Below, one piece after another: positions 19,290-29,542 of a DNA stretch of 64,000 bases (position 1 is the first letter of the stretch; the number at the start of each line of letters is the position of its first letter). The position numbers and the translations under genes are program-made. The DNA comes from Staphylococcus xylosus (lineage in GTDB: Bacteria > Bacillota > Bacilli > Staphylococcales > Staphylococcaceae). The notes below the pieces were generated by a model. The model did no database searches. It was given only the letters and a program-made list of their open reading frames with translations, and was not told the DNA's origin. The DNA lies in assembly GCF_002732165.1 (NCBI RefSeq), contig NZ_MRZO01000001.1, forward strand, positions 124,001 to 188,000, written 5' to 3'.

Positions 19290-20405
19290 ATGATTATAGG
19301 TATTCCTAAAGAGATTAAAAATAACGAGAATAGAGTGAGTTTGTCGCCGAGTGGTGTACATGCACTTGTTGAACAAGGTCACACTGTTATTGTTGAAAAA
19401 TCTGCAGGTTTGGGTTCATATTTTGAAGACGTGGACTACACTGCAGCAGGGGCAAAAATTGTTAACGAACAAGTAGAAGTTTGGAACGTAGATATGGTGA
19501 TGAAAGTTAAAGAACCATTAGCAGAAGAGTTCCAATATTTTAAAGAAGGTTTAATTTTATTTACTTATTTACATTTAGCAAACGAACCAGCGTTAACTCA
19601 AGCTTTATTAGATAGTAAAGTTGTTGGTATTGCATATGAAACTGTGCAATTGCCAGATCGTTCGTTACCGTTGTTAACGCCAATGAGTGAAGTAGCAGGA
19701 CGTATGTCTGCTCAAATTGGAGCTGAATTTTTACAAAAATATAAAGGTGGCATGGGTATACTTCTTGGCGGCGTACCGGGTGTTTCAAAAGGACGCGTAT
19801 CAATTATCGGTGGGGGTCAAGCAGGTACAAATGCAGCAAAAATTGCACTTGGACTAGGTGCAGATGTTACGATTTTAGATGTTAATCCAAAACGATTACA
19901 GGAATTGGAAGACTTATTTGATGGTCGAGTACATACAATTATGTCTAATCCTTTAAATATAGAGCAATGTGTGAAGGATAGCGATTTAGTTATTGGTGCA
20001 GTATTAATTCCTGGCGCTAAGGCTCCTAACCTTGTAACTGAAGAGATGGTTAAACAAATGAGAGATGGTGCAGTCATAGTTGATATCGCTATCGATCAAG
20101 GCGGTATATTCGAAACAACTGACCGTATTTCTACACATGATGACCCGACTTATAAGAAACATGGTGTTGTACATTATGCAGTAGCAAATATGCCTGGTGC
20201 AGTACCTCGTACATCAACGATTGCTTTAAATAATGCAACACTACCTTATGCACAACAACTTGCTGGAAAAGGTTATTTAAAAGCATTACAAGATAATCAA
20301 GCATTATCGTTAGGTTTGAACACAATCAATGGTGAGCTTACCAATAAAGGCGTAGCTGAAGCTTTGAAATTAACGTACACCGATATTGAAAGTGCATTAA
20401 AATAA
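19290..20405 (+). CDS. ald: Alanine dehydrogenase
   Basis: It oxidatively deaminates L-alanine to pyruvate and ammonia with NAD. The 371-aa protein begins [20 protein letters not shown] and has the Rossmann motif [20 protein letters not shown] near 174 and the catalytic Lys and His in VKEPLAEE and TYLHLA (residues about 75 and 96). ATG at 19290 is chosen because GGAGGT precedes it by 7-8 nt. It resembles the Ald2 type of S. aureus. A two-way terminator follows at 20426-20480. Confidence 0.97.
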   Translation: MIIGIPKEIKNNENRVSLSPSGVHALVEQGHTVIVEKSAGLGSYFEDVDYTAAGAKIVNEQVEVWNVDMVMKVKEPLAEEFQYFKEGLILFTYLHLANEPALTQALLDSKVVGIAYETVQLPDRSLPLLTPMSEVAGRMSAQIGAEFLQKYKGGMGILLGGVPGVSKGRVSIIGGGQAGTNAAKIALGLGADVTILDVNPKRLQELEDLFDGRVHTIMSNPLNIEQCVKDSDLVIGAVLIPGAKAPNLVTEEMVKQMRDGAVIVDIAIDQGGIFETTDRISTHDDPTYKKHGVVHYAVANMPGAVPRTSTIALNNATLPYAQQLAGKGYLKALQDNQALSLGLNTINGELTNKGVAEALKLTYTDIESALK

Positions 20406-20425
20406 TTATATTAAAAATTATAAAC

Positions 20426-20480
20426 AAAAAACTGGTAAGACCAATGTGATTTAACACATCATGGGTTTACCAGTTTTTTA
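20426..20480. terminator. Bidirectional terminator between ald and cutC
   Basis: AAAAAACTGGTAA pairs with TTACCAGTTTTTT and inner stem bases (ATGTG with CACAT) extend it. It has an A-run on the left and a T-run on the right and serves two convergent genes. Confidence 0.85.
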
Positions 20481-20511
20481 TTGAAAATCATTTTATTAGT
20501 TTTAAATTGAT

Positions 20512-21141
20512 CTAAACAATTTTTGTTCCATGAACTTCTTGAAAAGGGAAAGCTTCAAGAAGTTCATGTAAATTATCCTTATTCAATCCGCCTCCAGGCA
20601 TAATTTCGATGTTGCCGCCTGAATTAACGACTAATTTACCTAAATGATTTAAATTATCAAAGATATTAGTGTTACTAGGGCCACCATGCGTTAGCAATCT
20701 AGTGAATTTAAGATTGATTAATTGGTGTAGTGCTTTAATTTGACCATGCTGATGAATTTCATCGAATGCCATATGACATACAACGGGTATAGAATCAGCA
20801 AGTTGTTTTAATGTTTTCATTTGCCATTCATTTAAAACTGCATCTTGCGTCAGACAGCCAAATACAAAATAATCAACATTGAATTTTTTTAGTGCCTTTA
20901 TATCACGTTGCATAATTTCAAAATCATATAGATTATAGACAAAATCTCCGCCACGTGGTCGTATCATTACTGCTATTTCAACGTGATTTTCATGACATAT
21001 TTCTGTAGCGATTTCTACCATACCAATACTTGGCGTTGTACCCCCAACAGTTAAGTTGTCACAAAGTTCTATACGATTTGCACCATTAGCGATTGCATGT
21101 TCAACTTGTTGAATTGTTTCAACTACTGCTTCTTTGATCAT
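20512..21141 (-). CDS. cutC: CutC-family TIM-barrel protein
   Basis: A 209-aa (beta/alpha)8 protein with the family landmarks [21 protein letters not shown] near residue 18, [12 protein letters not shown] near 57, VCHMAFDE near 120 and [12 protein letters not shown] near 177. CutC was named for copper homeostasis, but that role is disputed and its enzyme activity is unknown. The start overlaps the stop of the upstream peptidase gene by 4 bp (ATGA), so the two are co-translated. Confidence 0.9.
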   Translation of the reverse strand: MIKEAVVETIQQVEHAIANGANRIELCDNLTVGGTTPSIGMVEIATEICHENHVEIAVMIRPRGGDFVYNLYDFEIMQRDIKALKKFNVDYFVFGCLTQDAVLNEWQMKTLKQLADSIPVVCHMAFDEIHQHGQIKALHQLINLKFTRLLTHGGPSNTNIFDNLNHLGKLVVNSGGNIEIMPGGGLNKDNLHELLEAFPFQEVHGTKIV

Positions 21142-22190
21142 TTCTCATATCCAGTCAAGCTTTCATGTCCATCCTCGGTAACAAGAATGTCGTCTTCTAT
21201 ACGCACGCCTGCCACACCGGGTACATAGATGCCTGGTTCTACTGTAACTACCATACCAGCGACAAATTGATTTGTATTTGAACTAGAAACATCTTGGTAT
21301 TCATGTTCTTCTAAACCTAAACCATGTCCCAATCTATGAGGGAAATATTCACCATAACCAGCATCGCTAATAATATTACGTGCAATATCATCGACATCTT
21401 TAATTGTTACACCAGGTTTTATAGCAGCAATAGCCTCTTGTTCTGCTTTTAATACGATATTGTAAATTTCCTGTGCTTCATCACTTGGTGTGCCAAATCT
21501 AACAGTTCTTGTCATATCGCTACAATAATTATCGTAAATTACGCCTAAATCAAATAAAACAAACTCATCTTTTTGAAGTTGGCGATCGCCTGGAGTGCCG
21601 TGAGGAGAGGCTGCGTGATCACCAAATAATACCATTGTATCGAAACTCATTTCGTTGACACCATAAGCTTTAATTTCATTTTCAATATGGTTAACAACTT
21701 GTCGTTCTGTGACACCTTCTTTTAAAAATGCTACACCAATTTCAATACATTTATCTGCGAGTTCACACGCCTTTTTAATAGTAATGATTTCATTTTCGCT
21801 TTTAACATTTCGTAATTCTTTAATTGTTTGATCGATATCACCAAATTGTTGAACTCCAAATGCATCTATAAGCGCTCGTTGACGATGAAGTGTTAAGTGT
21901 TCCGCTTCAACAAGTAATTTATTAATCTTAAGAGGGTATTTATCTAAACCATTTTCCGTATCTAAATAGCCAATAACTTCTCCTTCAAACGGCGAATTTT
22001 TAACATCTTCCATTTCTAATTGTGGGCAAAATAAAATTTGCTCTCCGTTAGCTTTAATTAATAAAGCTAGTAAACGTTCGTGAGGATCACTTAAGTAACC
22101 TGTGAAATAAAATATGTTCAGTGGTGTCGTAATCCAAGCTGCGTCAGCTTGTTGTGTTTGTAATTCTTTAGTAATCTGTTCTAATTTCAT
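21138..22190 (-). CDS. pepQ: Xaa-Pro peptidase (M24B family)
   Basis: A dinuclear metallopeptidase that cleaves Xaa-Pro bonds. The 350-aa protein has a creatinase-like N-terminal domain (about 1-120) and the pita-bread catalytic domain. Metal ligands are visible: Asp in [17 protein letters not shown] near 215-226, His in [13 protein letters not shown] near 290, Glu in VEPGIYV near 318 and Glu in [10 protein letters not shown] near 333. ATG at 22190 is chosen, 10 nt after AGGAGG; a longer frame upstream has no ribosome site. cutC is the second gene of the operon. Confidence 0.93.
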   Translation of the reverse strand: MKLEQITKELQTQQADAAWITTPLNIFYFTGYLSDPHERLLALLIKANGEQILFCPQLEMEDVKNSPFEGEVIGYLDTENGLDKYPLKINKLLVEAEHLTLHRQRALIDAFGVQQFGDIDQTIKELRNVKSENEIITIKKACELADKCIEIGVAFLKEGVTERQVVNHIENEIKAYGVNEMSFDTMVLFGDHAASPHGTPGDRQLQKDEFVLFDLGVIYDNYCSDMTRTVRFGTPSDEAQEIYNIVLKAEQEAIAAIKPGVTIKDVDDIARNIISDAGYGEYFPHRLGHGLGLEEHEYQDVSSSNTNQFVAGMVVTVEPGIYVPGVAGVRIEDDILVTEDGHESLTGYEK

Positions 22191-22399
22191 TTTTGTTCTT
22201 CCTCCTAAAATTATGATCATTTCAATTTTATGCCACTTCATAGAGGAATTCAAAAGTTATATATTATAACATTCATATTTCGTTCATTTATACACTAACT
22301 AAATATACTTCGTAACTATTTAAAATTAATAAATGTGTTATATGAGAGTGATATCGTGGTATAAGTAGAGTAAATAGATTTATGGGAGGAATTAAAATA

Positions 22400-23089
22400 A
22401 TGAAACTTTCATTTCATGGACAATCAACAATATATTTCGAGGCGAATGATAAAAAGGTCATCGTAGATCCATTTATAACGGGTAACGGTATGTCAGATTT
22501 AGATGCATCTACATTGGAAGTTGACTATATCATTTTGACGCATGGTCATGGTGACCATTTTGGCGATACAATTGAACTTGCTAATAGAAACCATGCAACG
22601 GTTATTGGCTCTGCGGAATTAGGAGATTATTTGACTACATATCATAATGTAGAGCATGTTAGACCAATGAATATAGGTGGAAAAGCTGAATTAGACTTCG
22701 GAAGCGTGAAGTTTGTACAAGCGTTTCATAGTTCAAGTTTAACGGATGATAATGGTGTGCCAGTATATTTAGGTATGCCAATGGGAGTCGTTATAGAGGC
22801 TGAAGGTAAAACGATTTATCATACTGGAGATACAGGTTTGTTTAGCGATATGAAATTAATAGCTGACCGTCATCCTGTTGATGTATGCTTTATTCCTATT
22901 GGTGATAATTTTACAATGGGTATAGACGACGCTAGTTATGCAATAAATACCTTTATTAAACCAAGTATTACAGTGCCAGTTCACTATGATACATTTGAAC
23001 TTATAGAACAAGATCCCAATGCTTTTAAAGACGCTGTTACAACGGGAGAGGTTCAAATATTGAAGCCTGGAGAAGCTGTGAAATTTTAA
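22400..23089 (+). CDS. Metallo-beta-lactamase-fold hydrolase, UPF0173
   Basis: A 229-aa predicted Zn-dependent hydrolase. The metal motif [10 protein letters not shown] is near residue 53; further ligands are in AFHSSS (His near 113), HTGDTGLF (Asp near 138) and VPVHYDTF (His near 196). ATG at 22400 is chosen 10 nt after GGGAGG. The substrate of the UPF0173 group is unknown. It is convergent with the second universal stress gene, with a two-way terminator between them. Confidence 0.92.
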   Translation: MKLSFHGQSTIYFEANDKKVIVDPFITGNGMSDLDASTLEVDYIILTHGHGDHFGDTIELANRNHATVIGSAELGDYLTTYHNVEHVRPMNIGGKAELDFGSVKFVQAFHSSSLTDDNGVPVYLGMPMGVVIEAEGKTIYHTGDTGLFSDMKLIADRHPVDVCFIPIGDNFTMGIDDASYAINTFIKPSITVPVHYDTFELIEQDPNAFKDAVTTGEVQILKPGEAVKF

Positions 23090-23124
23090 CTACTTAGTTA
23101 AAATACAAATCACTTTAAAGAGAA

Positions 23125-23162
23125 AAAAAGCCTGAAGTACTTTATAGAACTTCAGGCTTTTT
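23125..23162. terminator. Bidirectional terminator
   Basis: AAAAAGCCTGAAGT pairs perfectly with ACTTCAGGCTTTTT over a 10-nt loop, with A-run and T-run on the two sides. It serves the UPF0173 gene and the convergent usp gene. Confidence 0.9.
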
Positions 23163-23166
23163 ATAA

Positions 23167-23580
23167 TTACTTTACTATTAATACAGGGATGCGTGCTCTT
23201 TTAGCAACCTTATGACTTACACTACCTAAGACAAATTTCTTCTTATCTTCGGCTTTTCGGTTACTAAGTACAATAATTTCATACTTACCACTGTTAGCTT
23301 CTCTGACTAATTGCTCTTTGGCATTGCCACGGACTATAATTTCATCAAAATCAATACCGTATTCTTTTAAAGCATTACGTGTACTCTCGAGACCTTCGCT
23401 ACGTTTTTCTACAAGTTTATCTAAATGAACACCGGATTTGATTGATGCTTGTGCATCCTGTTCGCTAATTGCATTTAAAATTGTAACCTTTGTACCTTCT
23501 CCTGCTAATTTTGAAACTTCATCAAGTGCTTTTTCATTTTTAAGTGTTGTATCAACACCAAGTAAAATATTTTTGAACAT
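23167..23580 (-). CDS. Universal stress protein, second copy
   Basis: A 137-aa Usp-fold protein, shorter and clearly different from the one at 18644-19147. It starts MFKNILLGVDTTLKNEKAL. The C-terminal nucleotide signature region VLSNRKAEDKKKFVLGSVSHKVAKRA has a degenerate first half (SNRKAEDKK in place of G-x-x-G) but keeps GSVS, so ATP binding is less certain than in the first copy. GGAGG stands 8 nt before the ATG. It is a single gene. Confidence 0.9.
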   Translation of the reverse strand: MFKNILLGVDTTLKNEKALDEVSKLAGEGTKVTILNAISEQDAQASIKSGVHLDKLVEKRSEGLESTRNALKEYGIDFDEIIVRGNAKEQLVREANSGKYEIIVLSNRKAEDKKKFVLGSVSHKVAKRARIPVLIVK

Positions 23581-23805
23581 TGTTCATCCCTCCTTAACTT
23601 CATTCTAATAAAAGTTTATTGATAAAGCAACTAAAATGTTGGATTTAACATATTAAATTATTAATAAAGCTGTTTTATATAATTTTAAGGATATCTTTTT
23701 ACTTAAATCAATATAAATTATTTTATTTGGTTTGTTACATCGCATTTTCAGTTATAAAAAGTTATAATATGATAGAAACTGTTCAAAATAAATGAGGTTA
23801 TTGAA

Positions 23806-25098
23806 ATGACAAAGCATGAACAAATTTTATCATATATAGAATCTCTAGCAGTTGGTCAAAAAATTTCTGTTAGAAAAATTGCGAAAGATCTCAATGTCTC
23901 TGAAGGAACAGCCTATCGTGCTATCAAAGATGCTGGCCAAATTGGTTTAGTAGCAACAATTGATAGGGTTGGTACTGTTCGCATTGAGAAGAAATCACGT
24001 GAACAAATTGAACAATTAACTTTTGCTGAAATTGTAAAGATTATAGATGGCCAAGTACTTGGTGGTAGAAATGGATTAATCAAAACGCTGACAAAATTTG
24101 CGATAGGTGCGATGGAAATAGAGGATGTTGTAAAATATTTAAGTGCGCATACTTTGCTTATTGTTGGTAATCGAAAAGACGTACAATTAGCAGCATTAAA
24201 AAGAGGAAGTGCAGTACTTATAACAGGTGGATTTAATACTTCACCTGAAATAATCAAGTATGCAGATGAACACGATTTACCTATACTTTCGTCTAATTAT
24301 GATACATATTTAGTGGCAAATATTATTAATAGAGCAATGTATAACCAAATGATTCGCAAAGAAATTTTAGTCGTTGAAGATATCGTTAAGCCTGTAAATG
24401 AAGACACAGTAGTCTTTGATCATATGTCTCTCAATGATTATAAAGTTAAAGCAAGCGAAACGGGTCATTCAAGATTTCCAGTTATAGACGACGAGTGGCG
24501 CCTTGTCGGTATAGTAACTAGCAAAGAGATTATAAAGATGCAAGAAAATGACACACTTTCACAATTTATGACAAAAGCACCAATTAATGTACAATTGTCA
24601 ACAACCGTTGCTAATTGTGCGCATATGATGATTTGGGAAGGTATTGAATTGTTACCAGTAATTACAGCGAGTAAAAAGCTAATAGGGGTCATTACAAGAA
24701 AAGATGTACTAACAGCCATGCAACTTTTGAGTAGACAACCTCAAGTCGGTGAAACAATCAACGATCAAATTGCAAAGCATATTACTATTGCTAATGATGG
24801 TATACAAGTGCAAACCACACCATTATTAACCAACCAATATGGTACATTAAGCAAAGCAGTTTTTGTGGCAATCATAGAAGAAACAGTACGTTATGAAATG
24901 AGAAAACTAAAAAAACTAGAAGTTATGATAGAAAGTTTGAACATTATATATATCAAAACAGTTCAAATTGAGTCGGAAATACATGTACATTATGAGATGT
25001 TAGATGTTGGAAGAAATTTTGCTAAATTAGAAATAACAATGACAAGTGATAGTCAACAAGTAGCTAAAGCAATGATAATTTGTCAGATGATAGATTAA
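23806..25098 (+). CDS. DRTGG/CBS-domain regulator (YtoI-like)
   Basis: A 430-aa soluble protein in four parts: an N-terminal winged-helix HTH (about 1-60, ISVRKIAKDLNVSEGTAYRAI), a DRTGG domain (about 70-185), two CBS repeats (about 195-310; HSRFPVIDDEWRLVGIVTS and IELLPVITASKKLIGVITRKD) and a C-terminal hotdog-like thioesterase domain (about 315-430). This is the layout of Bacillus YtoI. CBS pairs bind adenosyl ligands, so it may sense nucleotides, but its targets are unknown. nrnA follows 27 bp later and dnaE after that. Confidence 0.88.
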   Translation: MTKHEQILSYIESLAVGQKISVRKIAKDLNVSEGTAYRAIKDAGQIGLVATIDRVGTVRIEKKSREQIEQLTFAEIVKIIDGQVLGGRNGLIKTLTKFAIGAMEIEDVVKYLSAHTLLIVGNRKDVQLAALKRGSAVLITGGFNTSPEIIKYADEHDLPILSSNYDTYLVANIINRAMYNQMIRKEILVVEDIVKPVNEDTVVFDHMSLNDYKVKASETGHSRFPVIDDEWRLVGIVTSKEIIKMQENDTLSQFMTKAPINVQLSTTVANCAHMMIWEGIELLPVITASKKLIGVITRKDVLTAMQLLSRQPQVGETINDQIAKHITIANDGIQVQTTPLLTNQYGTLSKAVFVAIIEETVRYEMRKLKKLEVMIESLNIIYIKTVQIESEIHVHYEMLDVGRNFAKLEITMTSDSQQVAKAMIICQMID

Positions 25099-25125
25099 AT
25101 ATAAAAGTGCAAAGGAAGTATAGAG

Positions 25126-26061
25126 ATGACAAAAGTATTTAACCAAATTATGCAAGAAATAGAAGCAGCAGAAACGATTATTATACATAGGCATGTAAGA
25201 CCAGATCCAGATGCTTATGGTTCACAATTAGGATTGAAAAATTATCTAAAATTAAAGTTCCCTGATAAGTATATTTATGCAGTAGGAGAGGCAGAACCCT
25301 CGTTAGACTTTATAGGGACATTTGATGAGATAGCTGATGATCAATATAAAGACGCACTCGTTATAGTTTGTGATACTGCCAACGCGCCTAGAATTAGTGA
25401 TGAACGTTTTGACAAGGGACGTATGTTAATCAAGATTGACCATCATCCAGCAGTAGATCAATATGGTGATATAAACTATGTAAATGTTCAAGCATCATCA
25501 ACAAGTGAAATTATATTTGATTTTATAGAACATTTTAATGATTTATCAATTATAGATGCTTCAGTTGCGAGAGTGCTTTATTTAGGTATTGTAGGCGATA
25601 CGGGCCGCTTCTTATTCAACAATACAACGTCTCATACAATGAGTGTGGCAAGCCAATTGTTGACCTTCCCATTCAGTCATAATGAAGAACTTAATAAAAT
25701 GGGTGAAAAGGATCCGAAATTATTACCTTTCCAAGGTTATGTCTTACAACATTTTGATTTGAATGAAAAAGGATTTTGTAAAGTTATCATTACCAAAGAT
25801 ATCCTCGAGAAATTTGACATTGCAGCAAATGAAGCATCATTATTTGTGAATACCATTGCAGACATACAAGGTTTGAAAATTTGGGTTTTCGCTGTAGATG
25901 AAGGGGCTGAGATTAGATGTCGTATTAGATCTAAAGGTATCATTATCAATGATGTTGCTAGTGACTTTGGAGGTGGCGGACACCCAAATGCTTCGGGTGT
26001 GTCCGTGCGCGATTGGGATCATTTTAATGAACTGGCAGACGCATTAAATAATAAATTGTAG
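25126..26061 (+). CDS. nrnA: Oligoribonuclease / 3'-phosphoadenosine-5'-phosphate phosphatase
   Basis: A DHH-DHHA1 phosphoesterase of 311 aa that degrades nanoRNA and pAp. The DHH core has [16 protein letters not shown] near 22, the DTAN metal site near 81 and DHHPAVD near 105. The DHHA1 domain ends with [14 protein letters not shown] near 285, the substrate-binding glycine loop. The ATG follows AAGGAAG. It sits between ytoI and dnaE as in other bacilli. Confidence 0.94.
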   Translation: MTKVFNQIMQEIEAAETIIIHRHVRPDPDAYGSQLGLKNYLKLKFPDKYIYAVGEAEPSLDFIGTFDEIADDQYKDALVIVCDTANAPRISDERFDKGRMLIKIDHHPAVDQYGDINYVNVQASSTSEIIFDFIEHFNDLSIIDASVARVLYLGIVGDTGRFLFNNTTSHTMSVASQLLTFPFSHNEELNKMGEKDPKLLPFQGYVLQHFDLNEKGFCKVIITKDILEKFDIAANEASLFVNTIADIQGLKIWVFAVDEGAEIRCRIRSKGIIINDVASDFGGGGHPNASGVSVRDWDHFNELADALNNKL

Positions 26062-26082
26062 AAAGATTGGAGGTATTTGCTG

Positions 26083-29000
26083 ATGGTAGTACATTTAAAT
26101 GTTCATACGACGTATGATTTGTTGTATTCTAGTTTGAGAATTAAAGATGTCGTTGCTAAAGCTGCTAAAGAAGGTTATACAGCATTAGCTATAACAGATA
26201 CAAATGTATTATATGGTTACCCACAATTTTATGATGCGTGTATCGCAGCAAATATTCATCCTATCTTTGGTATGACTATCAACGTTACAGATGGACTAGA
26301 TATCGTTGAAACAATAGTATTAGCACGTGACAATATAGGTCTTAAAGATTTATTCAAGTTATCTTCAGCTATAAAAATGAAAGAAAAAACAGAAACCCCT
26401 ATAGAATGGTTGAAAAAATATATAGATCACCTTGTCATTATTTTTAAGGATGTCTCGTCATCTAATGAGACAATAGTAACAAAATTTGAGAATCACTCAT
26501 ACGTATATGTCAACCACATGAGTCAAAACACTTTTGATTTGCCAGTTGTATGGGCACAAAGTACACGCTATCTAAATCAAGAAGACGCAGATACGCTTAC
26601 AGCATTATCGGCTATTAAAGATAATAGTAAATTAGATTTGGTGAGTGAACCGATAGACTATGATGCACATCTTTATTCAAAAGCACAACGTGAAAATTTA
26701 GAACTAAGTGAAGCGGTATGGGAACATACAAATGAGCTTGAAAATATCTGTCAAGCTGAGATGATTTATAACCAATCGCTCTTGCCAAAATTCAAAACAC
26801 CAAATAATACCCAATCAAAACAATATTTATGGCAAATATTGGAGACGAAATTAAATGATTTGAATTTAAATCAGGAGCATTTTGAAACTTATAAGCAACG
26901 GTTATTACATGAATATAAAGTTATTACTGACATGGGTTTTGAAGATTATTTCTTAATAGTAAGTGATTTGATTCATTATGCCAAGACACATAATGTATTA
27001 GTAGGCCCAGGACGTGGTTCTGCAGCAGGGTCTTTAGTCAGTTATCTATTAAATATTACAACGATAGATCCTATTCAATACAATCTCTTATTCGAACGTT
27101 TTTTAAACCCAGAACGTGTAACGATGCCAGATATTGATATAGATTTTGAAGACACACATCGAGATAAAGTGATTCAATACGTCCAAGAGAAATATGGTGA
27201 TAATCACGTTGCAGGTATTGTCACTTTTGGTCATTTACTTGCAAGAGCTGTGGCCAGGGATGTGGGTAGAATTATGAGTTTTGATGAAATAACATTGAAT
27301 GAAATTTCGAAATTAATACCGCATAAATTAGGTATTACATTGGATGAGGCTTATCAACAAGAAGACTTTAAGCAATTTGTTCATCGAAATCACCGCAATG
27401 AACGTTGGTATGAAATTTGTAAAAAACTAGAAGGCCTACCACGTCATACTTCTACACATGCGGCGGGCATAATTATAAATGACCATCCACTTTATGATTA
27501 TGCGCCACTCACATTAGGTGATACAGGTTTGTTGACACAGTGGACGATGACAGAAGCAGAGAGAATCGGTTTGTTGAAAATTGACTTCTTAGGATTAAGA
27601 AACCTCTCGATTATTCACCAAATCGTGAAACAAGTAAAATATGACATGCAAATTGATATTGATATCGAACAAATACCTTTCGATGACCAACAAGTATTTC
27701 AATTATTATCCCAAGGAGATACGACTGGTATTTTTCAGTTAGAATCTGATGGGATTAGAAATGTATTGAAGAGATTGCAGCCTGAACATTTCGAAGATAT
27801 AGTTGCAGTGACCTCGCTCTATCGCCCAGGTCCGATGGAAGAGATACCAACTTATATTTCTCGTCGACATGATCCTGACAAAGTACAATATTTACATCAA
27901 GATTTAGCACCAATATTATCTAAGACTTATGGTGTTATTATTTATCAAGAACAAATTATGCAAATTGCGAGCAAGTTTGCGAATTTTAATTATGGTGAAG
28001 CGGATATTTTACGCCGAGCAATGAGCAAAAAAAATCGTGCTGTACTTGAAAGTGAAAGACAACATTTTGTTAATGGTGCAATGAAAAATGGGTATGATGA
28101 AGCATTAAGCAAACAGATTTTTGATTTAATCTTAAAATTCGCTGATTATGGTTTTGCTCGTGCTCACGCAGTTAGTTATTCAAAAATTGCATATATTATG
28201 GGATACCTAAAAGTACACTATCCAAATTATTTTTATGCGAATATATTAAGTAACTCAATTGGTAGTGAGAAGAAAACTGCACAAATGATTGATGAAGCAA
28301 AACACCAAAACATCAATATTTTAGCACCTAACATTAATTATAGTCATTGGTTTTATAAAGCGACTAATAAAGGAATATACTTATCTATTGGAGCTATAAA
28401 GGGTGTTGGCTATCAAAGTGTCAAACTTATCGTTGACGAACGAAAAGAAAATGGAAACTACAAAGATTTCTTTGACTTTACAAGACGTATACCTAAAAGA
28501 ATTAAATCTAGAAAATTATTAGAAGCATTGATACTTGTAGGGGCTTTTGATACATTAGGTAAAAATCGTGCGACATTACTACAATCTATAGATCAAGTAT
28601 TAGACGATGTATCAGATGTCGAACAAGATGGTTTTATATTTGATGTACTCACACCTAAAACGAATTACGAAGAAAAAGAGGAATTGCCAGATAAGGTGCT
28701 AAGCGATTATGAAAAAGAATACTTAGGATTTTATGTGTCAACGCACCCAGTTGAGAAAGCATTTGAACAAAAACAGTACTTAGGTATTTATAAATTAACA
28801 AATGCGAGAGATCATCAACCTATTTTTATTCAAATCGACGGCTTTAAAAAGATTAGAACGAAAAATGGTCAAAATATGGCTTTTATAACTTTGAATGATG
28901 GTATTAATAATTTGGATGGTGTTGTTTTCCCTGAAACATTTAAAAAATACGAAACAGAATTGAACAAAGATCAAATGTTAATAATAAGTGGGAAGTTTGA

Positions 29001-29286
29001 AAAAAGAAATAATAAACAACAACTTATAATAAATAAAGTTGAATCAATTGAGAGATTTGAGCAATCAAAACTTCAACACGCACAAAAAATTGTTATTCGT
29101 AACCTAAATGATAGGTTAAAGATAGATGAAATTTTAGTGAAAGATACAAACGAAAGTAATATTCCTGTACAATACTTTGATGAAAGTCAAAATGTAATAA
29201 AGACGATTGGCTTTATTACTCGAGAAAATAATATAATAGAAAAATTGATTCAACACTTTTCACCATGGGATATTCGAATTATTTAA
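26083..29286 (+). CDS. dnaE: DNA polymerase III alpha subunit, DnaE type
   Basis: Second replicative polymerase of low-GC Gram-positives, used in lagging-strand primer extension. The 1067-aa protein has an N-terminal PHP domain (HLNVHTTYDLLYSS, degenerate in metal ligands), the catalytic palm with GPGRGSAAGSLVSYLL near 310 and the aspartates of MPDIDIDFEDTHRD near 350, the finger segment, a helix-hairpin-helix region and a C-terminal OB fold (about 905-990). ATG at 26083 is chosen, 9 nt after GGAGG; a TTG six bases earlier is too close. It is followed by a terminator at 29319-29357. Confidence 0.97.
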   Translation: MVVHLNVHTTYDLLYSSLRIKDVVAKAAKEGYTALAITDTNVLYGYPQFYDACIAANIHPIFGMTINVTDGLDIVETIVLARDNIGLKDLFKLSSAIKMKEKTETPIEWLKKYIDHLVIIFKDVSSSNETIVTKFENHSYVYVNHMSQNTFDLPVVWAQSTRYLNQEDADTLTALSAIKDNSKLDLVSEPIDYDAHLYSKAQRENLELSEAVWEHTNELENICQAEMIYNQSLLPKFKTPNNTQSKQYLWQILETKLNDLNLNQEHFETYKQRLLHEYKVITDMGFEDYFLIVSDLIHYAKTHNVLVGPGRGSAAGSLVSYLLNITTIDPIQYNLLFERFLNPERVTMPDIDIDFEDTHRDKVIQYVQEKYGDNHVAGIVTFGHLLARAVARDVGRIMSFDEITLNEISKLIPHKLGITLDEAYQQEDFKQFVHRNHRNERWYEICKKLEGLPRHTSTHAAGIIINDHPLYDYAPLTLGDTGLLTQWTMTEAERIGLLKIDFLGLRNLSIIHQIVKQVKYDMQIDIDIEQIPFDDQQVFQLLSQGDTTGIFQLESDGIRNVLKRLQPEHFEDIVAVTSLYRPGPMEEIPTYISRRHDPDKVQYLHQDLAPILSKTYGVIIYQEQIMQIASKFANFNYGEADILRRAMSKKNRAVLESERQHFVNGAMKNGYDEALSKQIFDLILKFADYGFARAHAVSYSKIAYIMGYLKVHYPNYFYANILSNSIGSEKKTAQMIDEAKHQNINILAPNINYSHWFYKATNKGIYLSIGAIKGVGYQSVKLIVDERKENGNYKDFFDFTRRIPKRIKSRKLLEALILVGAFDTLGKNRATLLQSIDQVLDDVSDVEQDGFIFDVLTPKTNYEEKEELPDKVLSDYEKEYLGFYVSTHPVEKAFEQKQYLGIYKLTNARDHQPIFIQIDGFKKIRTKNGQNMAFITLNDGINNLDGVVFPETFKKYETELNKDQMLIISGKFEKRNNKQQLIINKVESIERFEQSKLQHAQKIVIRNLNDRLKIDEILVKDTNESNIPVQYFDESQNVIKTIGFITRENNIIEKLIQHFSPWDIRII

Positions 29287-29318
29287 CTTTAATAGCGCTA
29301 TAAACTATGGTATAGTAA

Positions 29319-29360
29319 ACTGATGGTTGAGCATAAATTTGCCATCAGTTTTTATTTTCT
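29319..29360 (+). terminator. dnaE terminator
   Basis: ACTGATGG pairs with CCATCAGT over a loop of about 15 nt and is followed by TTTTTATTTT. Confidence 0.82.
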
Positions 29361-29399
29361 ATAAATTAAGATTCTAAAAATATATAATAATTTAGCTGT

Positions 29400-29499
29400 A
29401 TATATATTTTTATTACAAATAATAACTTCAAGAGTAAATTGGCAAAAATGTTAACGATATCATTTGTAATTTGAGTTGCTTTGTAATAAAAATATATAT
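29400..29499. repeat. Perfect 20-bp inverted repeat before the malic enzyme gene
   Basis: The left arm 29400-29419 is the exact reverse complement of the right arm 29480-29499, with 60 bp between. A third, shorter copy of the core lies inside: ATTTGTAAT at 29462-29470 is the complement of ATTACAAAT at 29412-29420. The right arm ends 43 bp before the malic enzyme start. It has no poly-T end, so it is not a terminator for dnaE. Confidence 0.7.
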
Positions 29500-29542
29500 G
29501 AAATGATATTTATACTAATCGAATGTAAAGGGGTAGGTTTAC

